Assembly: GCF_021155775.2 (NCBI RefSeq)
Contig: NC_060235.2
Span: 25,739,598-25,803,597, forward strand
Source of the DNA: Neodiprion pinetum
Taxonomy: Eukaryota; Arthropoda; Insecta; Hymenoptera; Diprionidae
DNA length: 64,000 nt
Reading direction: 5' to 3'
The notes under the pieces were generated by a model. That model was not told the origin of the DNA. It saw only the letters and a list, made by a program, of their open reading frames with translations, and searched no databases. How positions within the stretch are numbered: position 1 is the stretch's first letter; each line of letters starts with the position of its first letter. Below are positions 1-12,200 of the stretch, piece by piece. The translations under genes and the position numbers were made by a program.

Positions 1-174
1 ACGAATAAGAAATCAAATAATCTATCCACGTTCGATATTCAACGACGCAAAGAGGAATCCAGTGTTTTTCACTCGGTTTTTCACCAGGACTCGTAGAACT
101 CGTAGTACCTAGCACTTCTGGGACAATGCTAATCACCCGAGTTGGCAATAGGTTCGCAAAGAGATGAAACTCAC
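1..174 (-). other. Start of the next intron of the DUSP10-like gene
   Basis: On the minus strand the phosphatase exon ends in ATTG followed by GTGAGTTT, a consensus donor at 174/173. The DNA from there to the window edge is therefore intron. It is AT-rich with no other feature. The next coding exon, which should carry the catalytic HCxxxxxR phosphate-binding loop, is outside the window to the left. Confidence 0.85.
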
Positions 175-567
175 CAATGAAGTCGAAGGCCTCCTCGAAG
201 TACTGTTTGAGGTTTTGGTGGCCAGAATCGGAGGCGGGTATTTGGCGGTAGGTAATCCCGCGTTCTTCGTGGTATCCAGGAAGCTGGGAGGTGACGTTGA
301 GAACGCGGGTAGCCCCGAGGGCTCTGAGGAGCTGGAGGTCGGCCGCGTCGCGGCCGTTGCCGAGGTAGAGGAACGGCAACACCCTCGACGCGGGGTGGTT
401 GTCTATGTCGGCGGGTTGCGGCGTCGGCGGTCCACCCAGCATCGGGCATCCCGGTCCGGGACTCGGACATCCGCTAACGGTCGAAGATCCGGCGGCGGAA
501 CCGCTTGGCGGAAGTAGCGTGTCTTCGCAGAGCTCTCTGTGCCGTCTGTGAAATTCTTTGTGACCAC
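175..567 (-). CDS. DUSP10: DUSP10/MKP-5-like dual-specificity phosphatase, internal exon: end of rhodanese domain, linker, first half of DSP domain
   Basis: Internal exon of 393 bases, phase 1 at both ends, giving about 131 residues. The acceptor is ttactgttgcag| (exon starts at 567) and the donor is ATTG|GTGAGT (exon ends at 175). It opens with GGHKEFHRRHRELCEDTLL, the last strand and helix of the rhodanese fold. A Ser/Gly/Pro-rich linker of about 40 residues follows, then the N-terminal half of the dual-specificity phosphatase domain, with the hallmarks VLPFLYLGN, DLQLLRALG, VLNVTSQLP, IPASDS and QNLKQYFEEAFDFI. These match vertebrate DUSP10 in order and spacing. The family dephosphorylates the pThr and pTyr of JNK and p38. 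The catalytic Cys/Arg loop would be encoded by the next exon, off the left edge. The exon is GC-rich relative to its surroundings, as expected for coding sequence here. Confidence 0.93.
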
Positions 568-1530
568 CTGCAACAGTAATCGAAACGACGTTTCCATCAG
601 TCGGGGTTTCGAGTTACGCTGCTGTATACACTCGTAACAATAAAAAAAAATATACATATATATATATAATTAACAAATTTCGGAATAATTATTGCGATGT
701 TCTATTAATAATGAATTTGAAATCGAAATCAGACAAATTTCAAGTTTACTCAAGATTCCAATTTGTATGTACCACCTTTTGGAATCATTTTCACAATCGC
801 TCCTAAATTTTCGTTCATAACTATCGAAAGTAACGAAAAGATAATCGAATGAAAACGTTGCAGTCTGCGACGAGACAGGACACGAGGTAGTTACATGTAT
901 GAATGAAAAAAAGGTTCGTTAATGCGTAATGCGTATATATATATTACATTATACATATATGGGGTTGGCGGAGGAAAGATAACGTGCCAATTAGGTAACT
1001 GACACTAGTTGGAAGAATTCTTCATTGTGAATTCCCATTCCACGGTGATTCACGTATAAATACACGTTATATTGTACGCATGCTGCACACTGCGTCTATA
1101 CATAGAGTGATTACGCTCTGCGGGATTAATTAGTAAACTCATCGGCATGCGCGAATCGCCATGCCGCAGAGCGAGTTTCGCTTTCGCGTATTCGTTACAT
1201 ATACAAACGTGTATATATATTTTATATATATATATACATATATGTTATTTAATATGTATTATATATCTTTATACATGTGTAACGTGTGCGTCCATCTACA
1301 ACAATTTGACATATAAGTTCTAGCTATTATTGCCGCCGGTAGATATGCATTCACAGGCGCTGGCGCACGGCAGTTGCATTGATAAACACATCGTGCTCAA
1401 CCGACATGACGGCGAACCGTATATGAAAACGATCGTTAAATAACAGGCGAGCATGCATATCCGTCGATGTGTCTAGCTACAACTTAATTCCCGTTCATCA
1501 ACAAAACGGTTCCTTCCTGTCTTCCTACAG
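568..1530. other. Intronic AT-rich stretch with AT microsatellites
   Basis: No gene seen. It holds short TA-repeat runs at about 651..669, near 936..960 and at 1211..1243. The region next to the exon acceptor has an ordinary pyrimidine tract. Confidence 0.6.
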
Positions 1531-1855
1531 CTACGGAGAAAAAAACAAACGAAGATGAAAAACAAAAGAAGAAAAACAAGAGAATCGCGAGGCTGGTGCT
1601 AGCCGGTACCTGGGCCGCCATACTGGATTTTGACGCTGAAGTACGAGGATCTCCGTGAAATGTTAAAGCAAGCCGATACCTCCAAGATTTCTTCGAATTC
1701 CACGGTTCTAGAAGGATCCTACGGTTACCACACAATTCGATTCGACTCGACTCAGGATGCAACGATGCGCATAGCCGCCGATCGTGAAACTCGCGTCGAA
1801 GTACAAGCCTCCGTTGGGATTGTGGTTAAGAAATTTTCACAAAACTCCGGGGTAA
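1531..1855 (+). other. Exon-like island on the plus strand, opposite to the host gene; product not recognised
   Basis: A strong acceptor (ttccttcctgtcttcctacag, ending at 1530) precedes the stretch, and a consensus donor (CCGG|GTAAGT, near 1855) ends it. Downstream of a TAG at 1600..1602, one frame runs open to 1908. From about 1630 it reads TLKYEDLREMLKQADTSK and continues through SSNSTVLEGSYGYHTIRFDS into RVEVQASVGIVVKKFSQNSG, a composition that looks like real protein. A second frame from the acceptor (TEKKTNEDEKQKKKNK, then RIARLVLAGTWAAILDFDAE) is open to a TGA at about 1652. I do not recognise either. It may be an exon of a nested gene, a gene fragment or chance. No partner exon was found. 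Confidence 0.2.
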
Positions 1856-3687
1856 GTTTGACGATCACAAATTTGATGTTAGAAAATTGTCAAGTTTTCG
1901 TAAGGTGATTTCGAGGCTGCTTCGATATCCTAAAATCTTGGAAATTTAAAACATGGTACGAGATTATGCCCGAGTATTGACCGTGAAAACGAAGCTGAAA
2001 TAACAACAACGGTGTGTAAGGATGTAGGAATAAGACGAACGGCACGAACAAGTGGATAAATAAATAAGAGAATAAATGTGGGCTAAATGCGTCTCCTATC
2101 CTGACCTGCAGCCCGTAACAGCAAGGCCTGGCCTGGGCCGGCGATGAGTCACTTGCCGTTGCGACTCCCTCCACAAAACCGAGCCAATCCGGCTCTACAC
2201 GCCATCGGCCAACTTCGCCTCTATATACACCGCGTGTCTCACTTTTTCGTCACCGAATACCTGCGCATGAGAATTGAGAAAGGGGACTCGGAAGCAGTAA
2301 ATACGGGGGGCGGGGGTTCGAACAACCCGTTGCCACGTCGCCGTCGAGAACAAGATGAAAAAGAAAACGAAGGGCATGCCGGGTAAACAAACAAACGCGT
2401 TAGCTGGCGTGTGTTTGAAATAATCCGAGACACGCGGGGACACCTTCAAGTAACATTCGCGACAACGTTTGCGTGAAACATTTTGGTTTTACCGCGAAAA
2501 TTTCTCACCCGATCTCAATTCACGAGGAATCAGGAGCGTCGGCCTCCTTCTGGCGGTGTGCAACGCGCTGTCCGAAACGGCACGTTTCATTGAAGAATTG
2601 TTATACGGTGGCATCGCGTTACCGACTCGCGCACTGCATGATGAGAAAAAATAGTAACAGGCGGGAAATGGACGAGGCGCCGATTAATGTTAGACACTGG
2701 TAAGTAAAGCACACACGGTATCGCCGCGACTAATTATCAGATAGTTTCCCTGTCTTCGTTCTTCACACGAGACTTCCGAAGTGGAAGAATGACAAAAGTA
2801 CAACCCGTCGCGTGTAGTAAACAGACTATTAGGTGTTTTATCGAATCATAGAAGGCAAAGGAGGACTCCGGGGCGATATTTAAAACGTCTTCGGTCGACT
2901 CATCGGCGGTCGGTCAACAGTCCTCGGTATCTTAAACGGAACGCGTGCGACTCACTGATTCTGACTCATCGCGACATCGTCGTAGAGTTTGCTATTACGC
3001 CACTGTTTTCATTCCCTCGTTGAGCACGGTGAATCGAACGAGCCTGACTCGAGATTCGAAACGGTCCGATCACAGGTGCGAACGAGCGCGCCTTTCGCGT
3101 CCGAAAGAGAAACTCTCTGCCTCTCTCTGTCTCGAAAAGTTTTCGCCAACTAGATTTCACAAATACAGGATAAACATACCCCAAGACCCGATGTTATCCA
3201 ACGGAACAAGGCGGAGCACCAGGCAAGGCGCTTCTTTCTTAATCCTCATCTCGGTGCCCGTTCGTACGAAAATCTCCTTGGAACGAACTTGCTTAACGGT
3301 AGAGAATCGTTGAGTCAATACAGTCCCAACCCAACACTCGGAATGTTCCTCAGCTGAACGACATGGATATATCTCGTTTCCACCACTAGTTTTACTCCTT
3401 TTATATGCTCGACAACGATATTAAAACTATCGCGTCGATAACAACAAATATCTCGCTGATCGGCGCGAATTATCTGCTCCGTTAATCAACACCACATCAA
3501 AACAACACTGTGACAATGAGTCTCGAGGAAAAATAAACACGAAAGTTGTCTCGGTCCGTCCTCTGAGCCCGAACGTCAGTCGGACTCGATTAGATTTATA
3601 CTGGCAAAGTGTTCACAGTGTTCTGCGCTCTCGGTGCCGCTCGCTCACCGAACGGGAGGTTGTGACTCGGTCGGGCCAAAGCGTTCC
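1856..3687. other. Intronic stretch, mixed composition, no gene
   Basis: No convincing coding sequence. It contains exact AP-1 heptamers at 2145..2151, 2962..2968 and 3311..3317, and becomes CpG-rich towards 2900..3250. A 122-residue plus-strand ORF at 2945..3313 is basic and low in similarity to anything I know, so I treat it as chance. Confidence 0.5.
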
Positions 3688-3721
<34 letters not shown>

Positions 3722-3749
3722 TTTCTTCTCTCTCTTTCTCTCTCTCTCC
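3688..3749. repeat. (CT)n / GAGA-type microsatellite
   Basis: An imperfect CT repeat of about 60 bp on the plus strand, with a few TTT interruptions. It reads GAGAG on the sense strand of the host gene. GAGA tracts of this type are frequent beside insect promoters and can bind GAF-like proteins; that role here is inference. Confidence 0.9.
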
Positions 3750-3760
3750 GCGTGTACGTC

Positions 3761-3830
3761 GGCCGCGCGATGAGTCACGTAGTCGAGACGCGATTGGCTG
3801 GGCGGTCCGTGACGTCACGAGGCACCGTTC
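3761..3830. promoter_or_regulatory. Compact AP-1 / CCAAT / CRE block in a GC-rich island
   Basis: Within 50 bp there is a TGAGTCA at 3771..3777, an ATTGG (inverted CCAAT) at 3793..3797 and a perfect palindromic CRE TGACGTCA at 3810..3817, directly next to the CT/GAGA tract. The surrounding 3560..4100 is CpG-rich against AT-rich flanks. This is the composition of an insect promoter or strong enhancer. It lies about 3.2 kb upstream of the phosphatase-domain exon on the minus strand. No TATA box or initiator could be assigned, so orientation is unknown. Confidence 0.5.
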
Positions 3831-5964
3831 ACACGCGCAAAACCGCACGACGCCCGGACTTCACAGCGGCTCTTCCCTGCAAGTTCCTCTACTCTGCACG
3901 CTACGCGTTCCGTATGCGCGTATTTACGTCGACCGACGCGTGTGCGTGTTGCGTGTAGTCGCCGAATGTCCGCCGCTACGTGGGTCCAGCGAATTAGGTA
4001 TGTATACGACTGTTTGCGTGCCTGTGAGAGAAGAGGAGGAAAAGTGACCCTCTGCCCCACCTCCAACCGGCGTTGTATTTTCAAACGTACCTACGCGAAA
4101 CGACCTTGTTGTGAAACCAGTCGTTTGGTAAACATTAAGGAGGCGCCCTGGTCCGTTTCCACGTTGACGGGTATATCTCCGAATATCGAAGTTTACGTAT
4201 TTCAAACGCGAAAGGAAAACTCACAGTCCCGTTCTATACGAAGTTTTGAACGGAAACGGTCTGATAAATTTTCATAAATCGTAATAGATTTGTCTAGGGC
4301 ACCCCCTTGAGACGCTCCACGTTTTTTCCGTTATCGTAACGTAGACTGCGTCACGCTCTTCGAATTTGTACTTTGCCTCATTTGCTGTTATTTTATTCCC
4401 ATTTTCAGTATTCGCGCGTGCACTCGGTCTGATTGTGAATCACGCAGCGGCATTGCGCATTCCGCATCGCGCGAACGCGTTCGTACTTGGCGCGATTTTA
4501 GGATCGCTCTGTTGGACACGCTGAACGGTCTTCTCGAGTTATTCTCCGTAGAGGACTTCGGCGTTACACATGCGTACGAAATGGTATACAATGCATGCCT
4601 ATGCGGAGGGTAGTTTTAAGTTTCTTCAACGGAACACGCAGCTGCTAACGAGGCCGTATACAACATAGTTTCTTTTGAGGCAATGCGTGATGTACTTTAC
4701 TGAACGAAGCGTAGGTATAACGTGCATACGCGGAAGCCTCGGTATCCATTTCGATTGTTCATTGTTCGCTTTGAATGGTATTTTAAATCGATTATATCAG
4801 GCTTATCCCCTACTAACAAACCATTTATAAAACGTATCCGAGAAGTTACAATCTTCGGGTAATTTATTTAACTATCGTTCACCGTACGAAAATAACGTTG
4901 CTTCGATATCTGAAACAGCGGTACAGGCTTCGGTCAAAATATTAACGTACAAGTACGCTAAGTACAGGTAAATAATCAAAAATAATGCGATAAGTGGTAT
5001 GAAATTTTACAAGATCTCTGTGTCCGCTTCCAATTTTATTCAATTCGCGTCTGCACGCTTTTGCCGAATGAATAAATATCGCGTACCTTCCGGCCAGAGC
5101 TGCAATCTGCAAGCTAACGATAGATTGAGATATTCGAACTGGTCGGTTTTTGTCGAATTAAGTTAACAACCATCCTGTTTCGTCGATTCTCTTTTATTGT
5201 TAGTCCCTGATTATTATTATTTCTTTTTCACGTTCTCTGGATTGAAACTGGTTTCCTAGAATTCAAGTTATTCCTAGTCGACGACAAAGTTGATTAGTTA
5301 ATTTCAATAAACTCAACTATTCGGCGTGAGTATCATTCATACGAATGAATAAGATTTCAACTATTTAAATCGAATAAACGATTTATTTGAAACTACTCTA
5401 GAACTTGGAGTATTGGGTATCATATAAATGATCCTACATCTCCGCATTCACTTATTACGTACGTTATTCTTTAAAAAAGTGAACTTTATACTGCGACGGA
5501 TGATTTATACGAAACTTTTATAAGGATAAAACAGATTCGTGAATTTGATTTCTCTGCAACGTGGTTGAATCAATCGAATCTCCTGCACTTTGGATCATGA
5601 ATCATATACTTATATAAGCGCATTATCGCAAGGTCCTTAAGGTCTATGTAATATTGCATCTGTGCTTGGGACTGGAAAGCATTCAATGCGTCAGGAAACA
5701 TCGTCTGTTGGTAGAGGAAGAAAATCGCACGTACGGTGATACAAGAATAAAGGAAAAAGAAATAAAAATGGACCGTTGAACATGTAAACAGCGATCCGAT
5801 GACCAAGCACACGATAATTTTTTTACGCGATACGTTAAACGTTGTCTTACAGTCCTTACAGCGACAACAAAGAATTTGCATAAAATTTTACCCGCGATGG
5901 GCGAATGAGATGAAATTTCGTAGAACAGCATTTGCGCACGGATATTGTTGTAGGTACGCACAAA

Positions 5965-5972
5965 TGACGTCA
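5965..5972. promoter_or_regulatory. CRE (TGACGTCA)
   Basis: Exact palindromic CRE octamer, the binding site of CREB/ATF-family bZIP dimers. It is one of five in the window. Function is inferred from sequence only. Confidence 0.35.
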
Positions 5973-8130
5973 CAGGTTCCATTTCATCAGCACGCCACGT
6001 ATCATTAGCATAAAATGCGCGTTTACACAGATACATTATACACAACACGCATAGGTATATAACATTGAACGCACATAGTTGTGGTTACGAGAAATGTGAA
6101 TGCGGATGTAAGGTGTCCGTACACCCGGCTCTGTTCGTCGATGCGATTATGAATTATGACGTCGGGCTTTTCTTGTTCAGCAAATCACCCAACAATCAAA
6201 TATCCACGTGTGTGGGTTACATCAATTTTACAAGCTCATACATCACAAAGGCCACACTCTCAGCCTGCGTTCCATGATGCGTGGTGTTAGGTACAACATT
6301 TGTTCAAAGTTCACGGGAGACTGCCAGCTAATGGTTATAGTCATATTACTTATTGTTGTAAATACGCCAACTGGTTTGGCGGTAATCCCCCACGTCTATC
6401 TTACACCTGCACGGATCTATCGTCTACACATGTGTAACAATCACATTCTGCGCGGGAATGCCCGAGTCCCATACGCAGCTGTTTTTTACCTGTGACTTGG
6501 TGCGTTCGAAAAGGGTGGCTCAGCATTGACGGGCTGAGAAATTGCAGGAACGAATGAGTAACGAATTCGGAAAAAAATTAGCGCCATGGTATGACTTCAT
6601 GTCTGATGCGCGTGTGAACTACGCGTTACTCTCGTTCGCATTCTCAAAGCTCTGACGACGACGAGATTCATCGTCGTGCGTACAGTGCGTGTCCCGACAT
6701 GACGTATCAAAAACAAACCTCAACATTTTCTTGGACGAGTGTCGTTTTTCTTTACGCGTGTAAGCTCTGGTTCCAGCCTTGCGTTAAAGCGGAATAAACT
6801 GATACACAGATTTACTAATTAGTTCCTACTTTTACGGGAATTGATCCATAAATATGACGTTACGAGTACCGATCGTATCTATGAATGACTGTAACACACT
6901 CGGAGACGCAATTTGTTCGATTGAATGTCGTCGGTTCTTGAGAGAAAATAAAAATCTGTCATCATCTTTTCTATGTCAATACACGGACAAACATATCAAT
7001 GATAATTATTTCTAAGAAAACACTGTCTTCTGAATAGCGAGTTATAAATTGCTTTGTAAGCCACTGTATACGCTTTGTTCAAAACAAAGCCTTGTACGCG
7101 TATGTTGTACAAAAAAACTCCTAGATGCTGTCTACTTGTTTATTGTTTTTGCAGATGTTGAGATAGTCGAGAAAAACTCTACATCTTCAATGATCGTGCG
7201 CGCAAGCTTCCTCTGTCAGTTAACATTATCATCTTCCGAAAAGTTCGCGGATCAATTGAACTCTGGATAAAATTTCCATTTACAAGCATATATGTACTTA
7301 CGCAAGTCGATCTGGACTGTGATTTATGAATTCAGGAGAAGCGGTGAAAAATTGGCACTGTTTGCGAGCCCGAACAAAAAGTAATTTGACGAAGCTGAAT
7401 GCTTTTGAAATATCATTCCGTAACGAGTGAAAAAAAATCTATTTCTTATTTGCCTCTTCCCAGAACTGAGACGTTAACATTCGCATGAAGAATCACATAA
7501 ATCGTGGACAGTACTTTTACAGATAGTGCGAAGTCGGCACATATTTTACAACATACGCAAAGAGGATTTTTTTAATAAATAATACAGGCGTCGCGGATAG
7601 GATGAGGCGTGTTTCTTCTTCACAGTACGATAAAATCTTCCGCGAGTATCTGTTCACGTCTAACAACATACGTCCAACTATACACATACCGTAATTGTCA
7701 ATTTTACTCTCGATTTGGAACAACAATAATGACGTTATAGTAGATATAAGTGTGTTATTAGTCCGTCATACTTGTTAAAACTTGTGGAATTTCGGTGAGC
7801 AATCGATTCCTGGATACTCTGAATCTGCTGCTTTATACACGCTGGATATATCTCGGTGGCGTCATTGTGGTTGGAACAGGCCTTCTGGCTATGACCTTTT
7901 ACACAAGTATGCGCCTAATCGGACGATCCGTTCGCAACCTTCTTGCCTATCGCCTAGTTTACCGATTAGTGATTCAACCGGATCTCAGTTATTTTAATTA
8001 CGAGCTCCGACCAACTCCGATGAACAATAAAACTCTAAATTGTGGTATTTCTACGATAAGCATCGCGTCATAGGAAAATATGTGCGAAGGCACAGTTCGC
8101 AATGGAAGTGATGGAATTGCAGTCGTTCAA

Positions 8131-8138
8131 TGACGTCA
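8131..8138. promoter_or_regulatory. CRE (TGACGTCA)
   Basis: Exact palindromic CRE octamer in an otherwise plain intronic context. Same reasoning as for the other CREs; function unproven. Confidence 0.35.
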
Positions 8139-9190
8139 TGCTGTGCTGGCAAACCGGGTGAAACGGGATGCAATAACTGTCACTTTTAGGCCTCGGAAGA
8201 CAGCACCGGTATTTACCCATTTTTCACTCTAGCCGAACAAAGAAAATATCCCGCACCTAAAACGGCAGGAAGATCTGCTAATTGGGTATTTTCAACGTCT
8301 AAGCGTCGTTCTACCCTTTTTTGGCCATTCGTTACATCAATACCAATTTATGAAATATAACGCGATCCAAATCGGTGAATCACATGAGATCGTGTCGATG
8401 GAAATTGGTTAATTAGTGTTTTTTTACTAGAATGAAAATAAAAACTGTGTTCTGTTTTCAAATTCAGTTACAAATTGTTTTGTATTTCTTACGGTGTGTT
8501 TCAGTCTCTCAAATCACTATTACCGCTTGACAATTTGTTACGTTCAATTTTTACCCGCGTATAATAATGCATAAATTTCCTTATTTTTTACGCTTGTATT
8601 GGAATACTAATTGAATTGAAACGTGACGAGAAAAAGCACGTGCACGCGCGCGCGTCGTGAGTTAATTCCAATCCAATATCATTATCACCCTGACACCTGG
8701 GTGATTGTTAACGGCAGTTTAAGATGACCACTGCGAAGTGGAATCTGGTTAAGTAATAAAATTACGAGTTGAATCACGAGGACGAGATAATGCGGCGAGT
8801 TTATTGCGATGAGAAGTCAGTGAATTAGTGTAAGAGTTTGTCCACGAATTTGCAAGACGTGAAAATGAAGCAGCGGAGCATTGATAACCTTGGAAGAATT
8901 TTGCCGTGACTCTAGAATCCGTAGCCACAAAGGCGGCTCATAACGCACGTCATCAGCGCAGGATCGATAATGCGTCATCAACTTGAGGTGTAGACGTGTA
9001 ATCTAGCCCGAAATAACCACTGCCCTAGTCTCGGCGACGTGTATATATTGTACACTAAACCAGCGTCAGGGTGATTCAGGATTAAAGGTTGATATTTCTA
9101 GGGTAGATTCCTCGTGAAAATTCAATGCTAAAGTTATTTTACGCCGACAAGGTGGCATCGATGGTTCTCGAGTTACGGACCTTCGAAGCT

Positions 9191-9268
9191 GACCAATCGT
9201 GACGCTCCGTCGTGACTCATCGCGAGACGAAGGGGCGTGGCCGAAGGGTAACGCAGCTCCGCGATTGG
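9191..9268. promoter_or_regulatory. CCAAT / AP-1 / GC-box / inverted CCAAT block
   Basis: CCAAT at 9193..9197, TGACTCA at 9213..9219, a GGGGCGTGGCC Sp/KLF-type box near 9232..9242 and an ATTGG at 9264..9268 fall inside about 78 bp. The local composition is GC-rich compared with both flanks. The arrangement resembles a proximal promoter or enhancer. A further AP-1 site follows at 9558..9564. Confidence 0.45.
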
Positions 9269-12200
9269 CCGACTGCGAAGCTCCGTATCTCGGAAACTAT
9301 CGGTACGACGAGTTTTTCGTAAAGGAATTTCCGTCTTGAAATTTCGTCGAGAATCCACCCTCCGAGTTTTTGGGAATGTTACTCGAACCGGTGTACGTAT
9401 CCTACCCGATACAGATACGGTATCGCATCGATCAACAACAGGGATTATATCTACATTTATATATCGCTCCTTGCTCCGAACAATCGGTGATTCAGCGACT
9501 AGACGCCACGTACCTTGTACGCACATATGTGCGTAACATTGCGCCATCGGATCGGAATGAGTCAAGTGACCAGATGCGGATTGTGCACTGATTGTCAGCG
9601 ACGATTGTGTACCAAAGTTCCCGTCACTGTTTACCTTTTCATCGGGCTATCTCACGTACCTGTCTGGAATACCATCCGTGAATCAAACAACATCACTTAT
9701 ACGGTATATAATATTTTCTGTATACTATATACCGTATATGTGTAATTCGCATGTAATACCTGCGGTACGTTAAACGTTTGTCTAGCCAGGTACGTCGTTG
9801 AGACTGACTAATTGCCGCCTTACTGTAGATACGTATTACGCATATAGGTATAATGTACACGTGACGAACATGACTGCGCTTTTATACAATTATTCATCGC
9901 GGAACCCGCAAATTAGCTTCAATCATTGCAACGAGTATAGTTAAAATAAGATGCAGTCATCGGAAAAATATATCTCATTTTAGTTGGAGTGTATTCCTTC
10001 TTTTTTTTTTACCTTCTTCAACCATATTTGTGCAAATATTTTCTGTTTTTTTTTTTCTTTGATTTTTTTCGATCTGTATGTGCGATATTGACACCAAGTT
10101 TTGCACGTTAACTATTGCTATGTAAGTAGAGACGTGTGAAATTGGCAAGTTGTAATATGTAAATGCATGTAAATTCGTTCGAAATGAATCACTTCTTTTA
10201 CGCGTAACCTTTTGATATTGAATTCTAAAGAAAGAAAGGAAGAAAAAACGCCGTAATGATTTGTTTTAATTTTGTGCCCCTCCACTTTTTAGACTCGTTT
10301 GTGGCCCGATAAACACTTATTTTAAATGGATATGTAAAAAGAAGCGGATTAAATCAATCAATTTTAGAAGATGTACTGTTCAATTTGAATATCGTCATGA
10401 AGGGGTTAAAAATTTTAGCAGTACAAGGCATTGAGTGAATTTATTTTGTATAATATATATATGTACGAATGGTGAGCAATCGGAATGAATCCACGAATAA
10501 AAGTATGCAATCATTCCTCAAAATTGGGCCAATCCATTTCCCTCTATTCACGTCGAGGGATGATGGATGAGGATTCACTCCGAGCTCCCGACAGTTACTA
10601 TAATTCTAGTAGCTATTAAGCTAGCGTGGAATATTTCCATCCTAGTTAAATTTGTTCCAAACTTAACGCTGCAGTAGCAGATGAGTAGCATCAAAAATTC
10701 GCAACCTGTTGATTTCAGGGCTGCACCGCATTGCCGAGCAAGCGTTGTGGAAGAGTCGGCGATGCAGCCGCGGCGAGGAGATAACGCATCGCGTGACACA
10801 GACTTGGGAATTAGGCGGCAAGGTGGGCCGGGTCGAACGAGTCATTGACCCATTACCTGCAGGTCTAAGCCCTAAGTTACAGGTGCGGATTGTTCGGCTG
10901 GCACGCGAAGGGTTAGAACATACGCCCGCAAGTTCGTTGTTATCTCGACAAACATGGATGATCGTGTTTTCCGTTACACGGAGAGAGATAGAAAAAAAAA
11001 AGAATAGACACCGATAATAACAAATCGACTGTAATCGCGGTAACGGTAAAAAATATAGCGAACTCATAATGCGGGTGGTCCCCGGAACTAGCGATGATTA
11101 ATCAGTTTTCATATGCGGAAAAAAAATATGTGAAGAATGTTGATCAATCAGGCAACGTTTGGCACTATGACGATGCATTATTCGCTGTCATACATCTGTT
11201 TTTATAAATAACATATTATACTTCGAAACAAGCGTTCCTTATATTTTAGACTATTTCTGTTCTTCTCTCTGGAACTCACCGGAGTTCCCAATTGTTTCAT
11301 ACCTTTTCCTTTCTTGGTTTATAAAAGGTAAAATTTTCTCGTTCGTTGCGGAAATTCGTACGCATATAACGGTATTTTTTACGCATGTTTAAAAACTACG
11401 CATATTATAGATCGAGAAAGATGATTCACTTTTCGAGAAGTAAACAAGACATTTGTCATAAATAAGACTCCGTTGATATTATTGAACGTGAAGAAACGTA
11501 AAAAAATCGTATTGTAACTCATGTGTAAACTTCTACTGACATAATTGAACAAGTGTTCTCTTCGTGTTTGTGAAAATACAATGTCATTACGTTTGACATA
11601 TTCCGGGTTTAAACAAATGCGATATACCATATGTATATCAGTTATTTATTCACGTCGAGCCCGTCGGGAAGTGATAAATCCAACAAACGTACAGTAGAAA
11701 TACATCAATTACTTAACTCAACTTTTTGCTCAGATCAGCGTTCGAGCGAGTAGAAGGTTTTCGACGTAACATAGCCAGATACCTAATGTTCCCAGCTGTC
11801 ACAGGCACACAAGCTCGATTACTCAAACCTTGAGTGCGCAGAAAAAGCTCATGCCAAGACTGACCCCGATCGGACGAAGTGATCGATTCCGCGGAATAGA
11901 GATCTGCTCGTGATATAATTTACTGGTGCGTATCGCGGGAAGCAGTGACGCGTTTGAGCTACTTCGACCGCGAGAGCTTGATGAAACTTCTCAAGGAAGA
12001 GAGCCACCTATTGGCAGCTGGGCGAATCATTCGACTGCCTACCGCGCAGCTTTTGAGGAGGTTGATCGGGTAAAAATTGGCACGTCTTATTTGTTTTATC
12101 TCGCGCAGTGAAATCAGTGAACAACATCGATGAACCAACCTCCTCGAACCCGCAACATCGTTTGCATTAAAATATCTCTTCTTCGGAGGAAAGCTGGGAC

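Larger units (their letters stand above)
3831..9190. other. Intronic stretch, mostly AT-rich, no gene
   Basis: No recognisable gene or mobile element. Two further perfect CREs (TGACGTCA) sit at 5965..5972 and 8131..8138. A plus-strand reading at 7795..8073 has one hydrophobic segment but no family resemblance. Confidence 0.5.

Noticed and set aside
2945..3313. 122-codon plus-strand ORF
   Set aside because: Arg/Ser-rich low-similarity reading in a CpG-rich patch, with no splice context or homology.
7795..8073. Plus-strand ORF with one hydrophobic, TM-like segment
   Set aside because: It lacks a proper ATG (starts at GTG) and a single hydrophobic run in AT-rich DNA is common. No family match.
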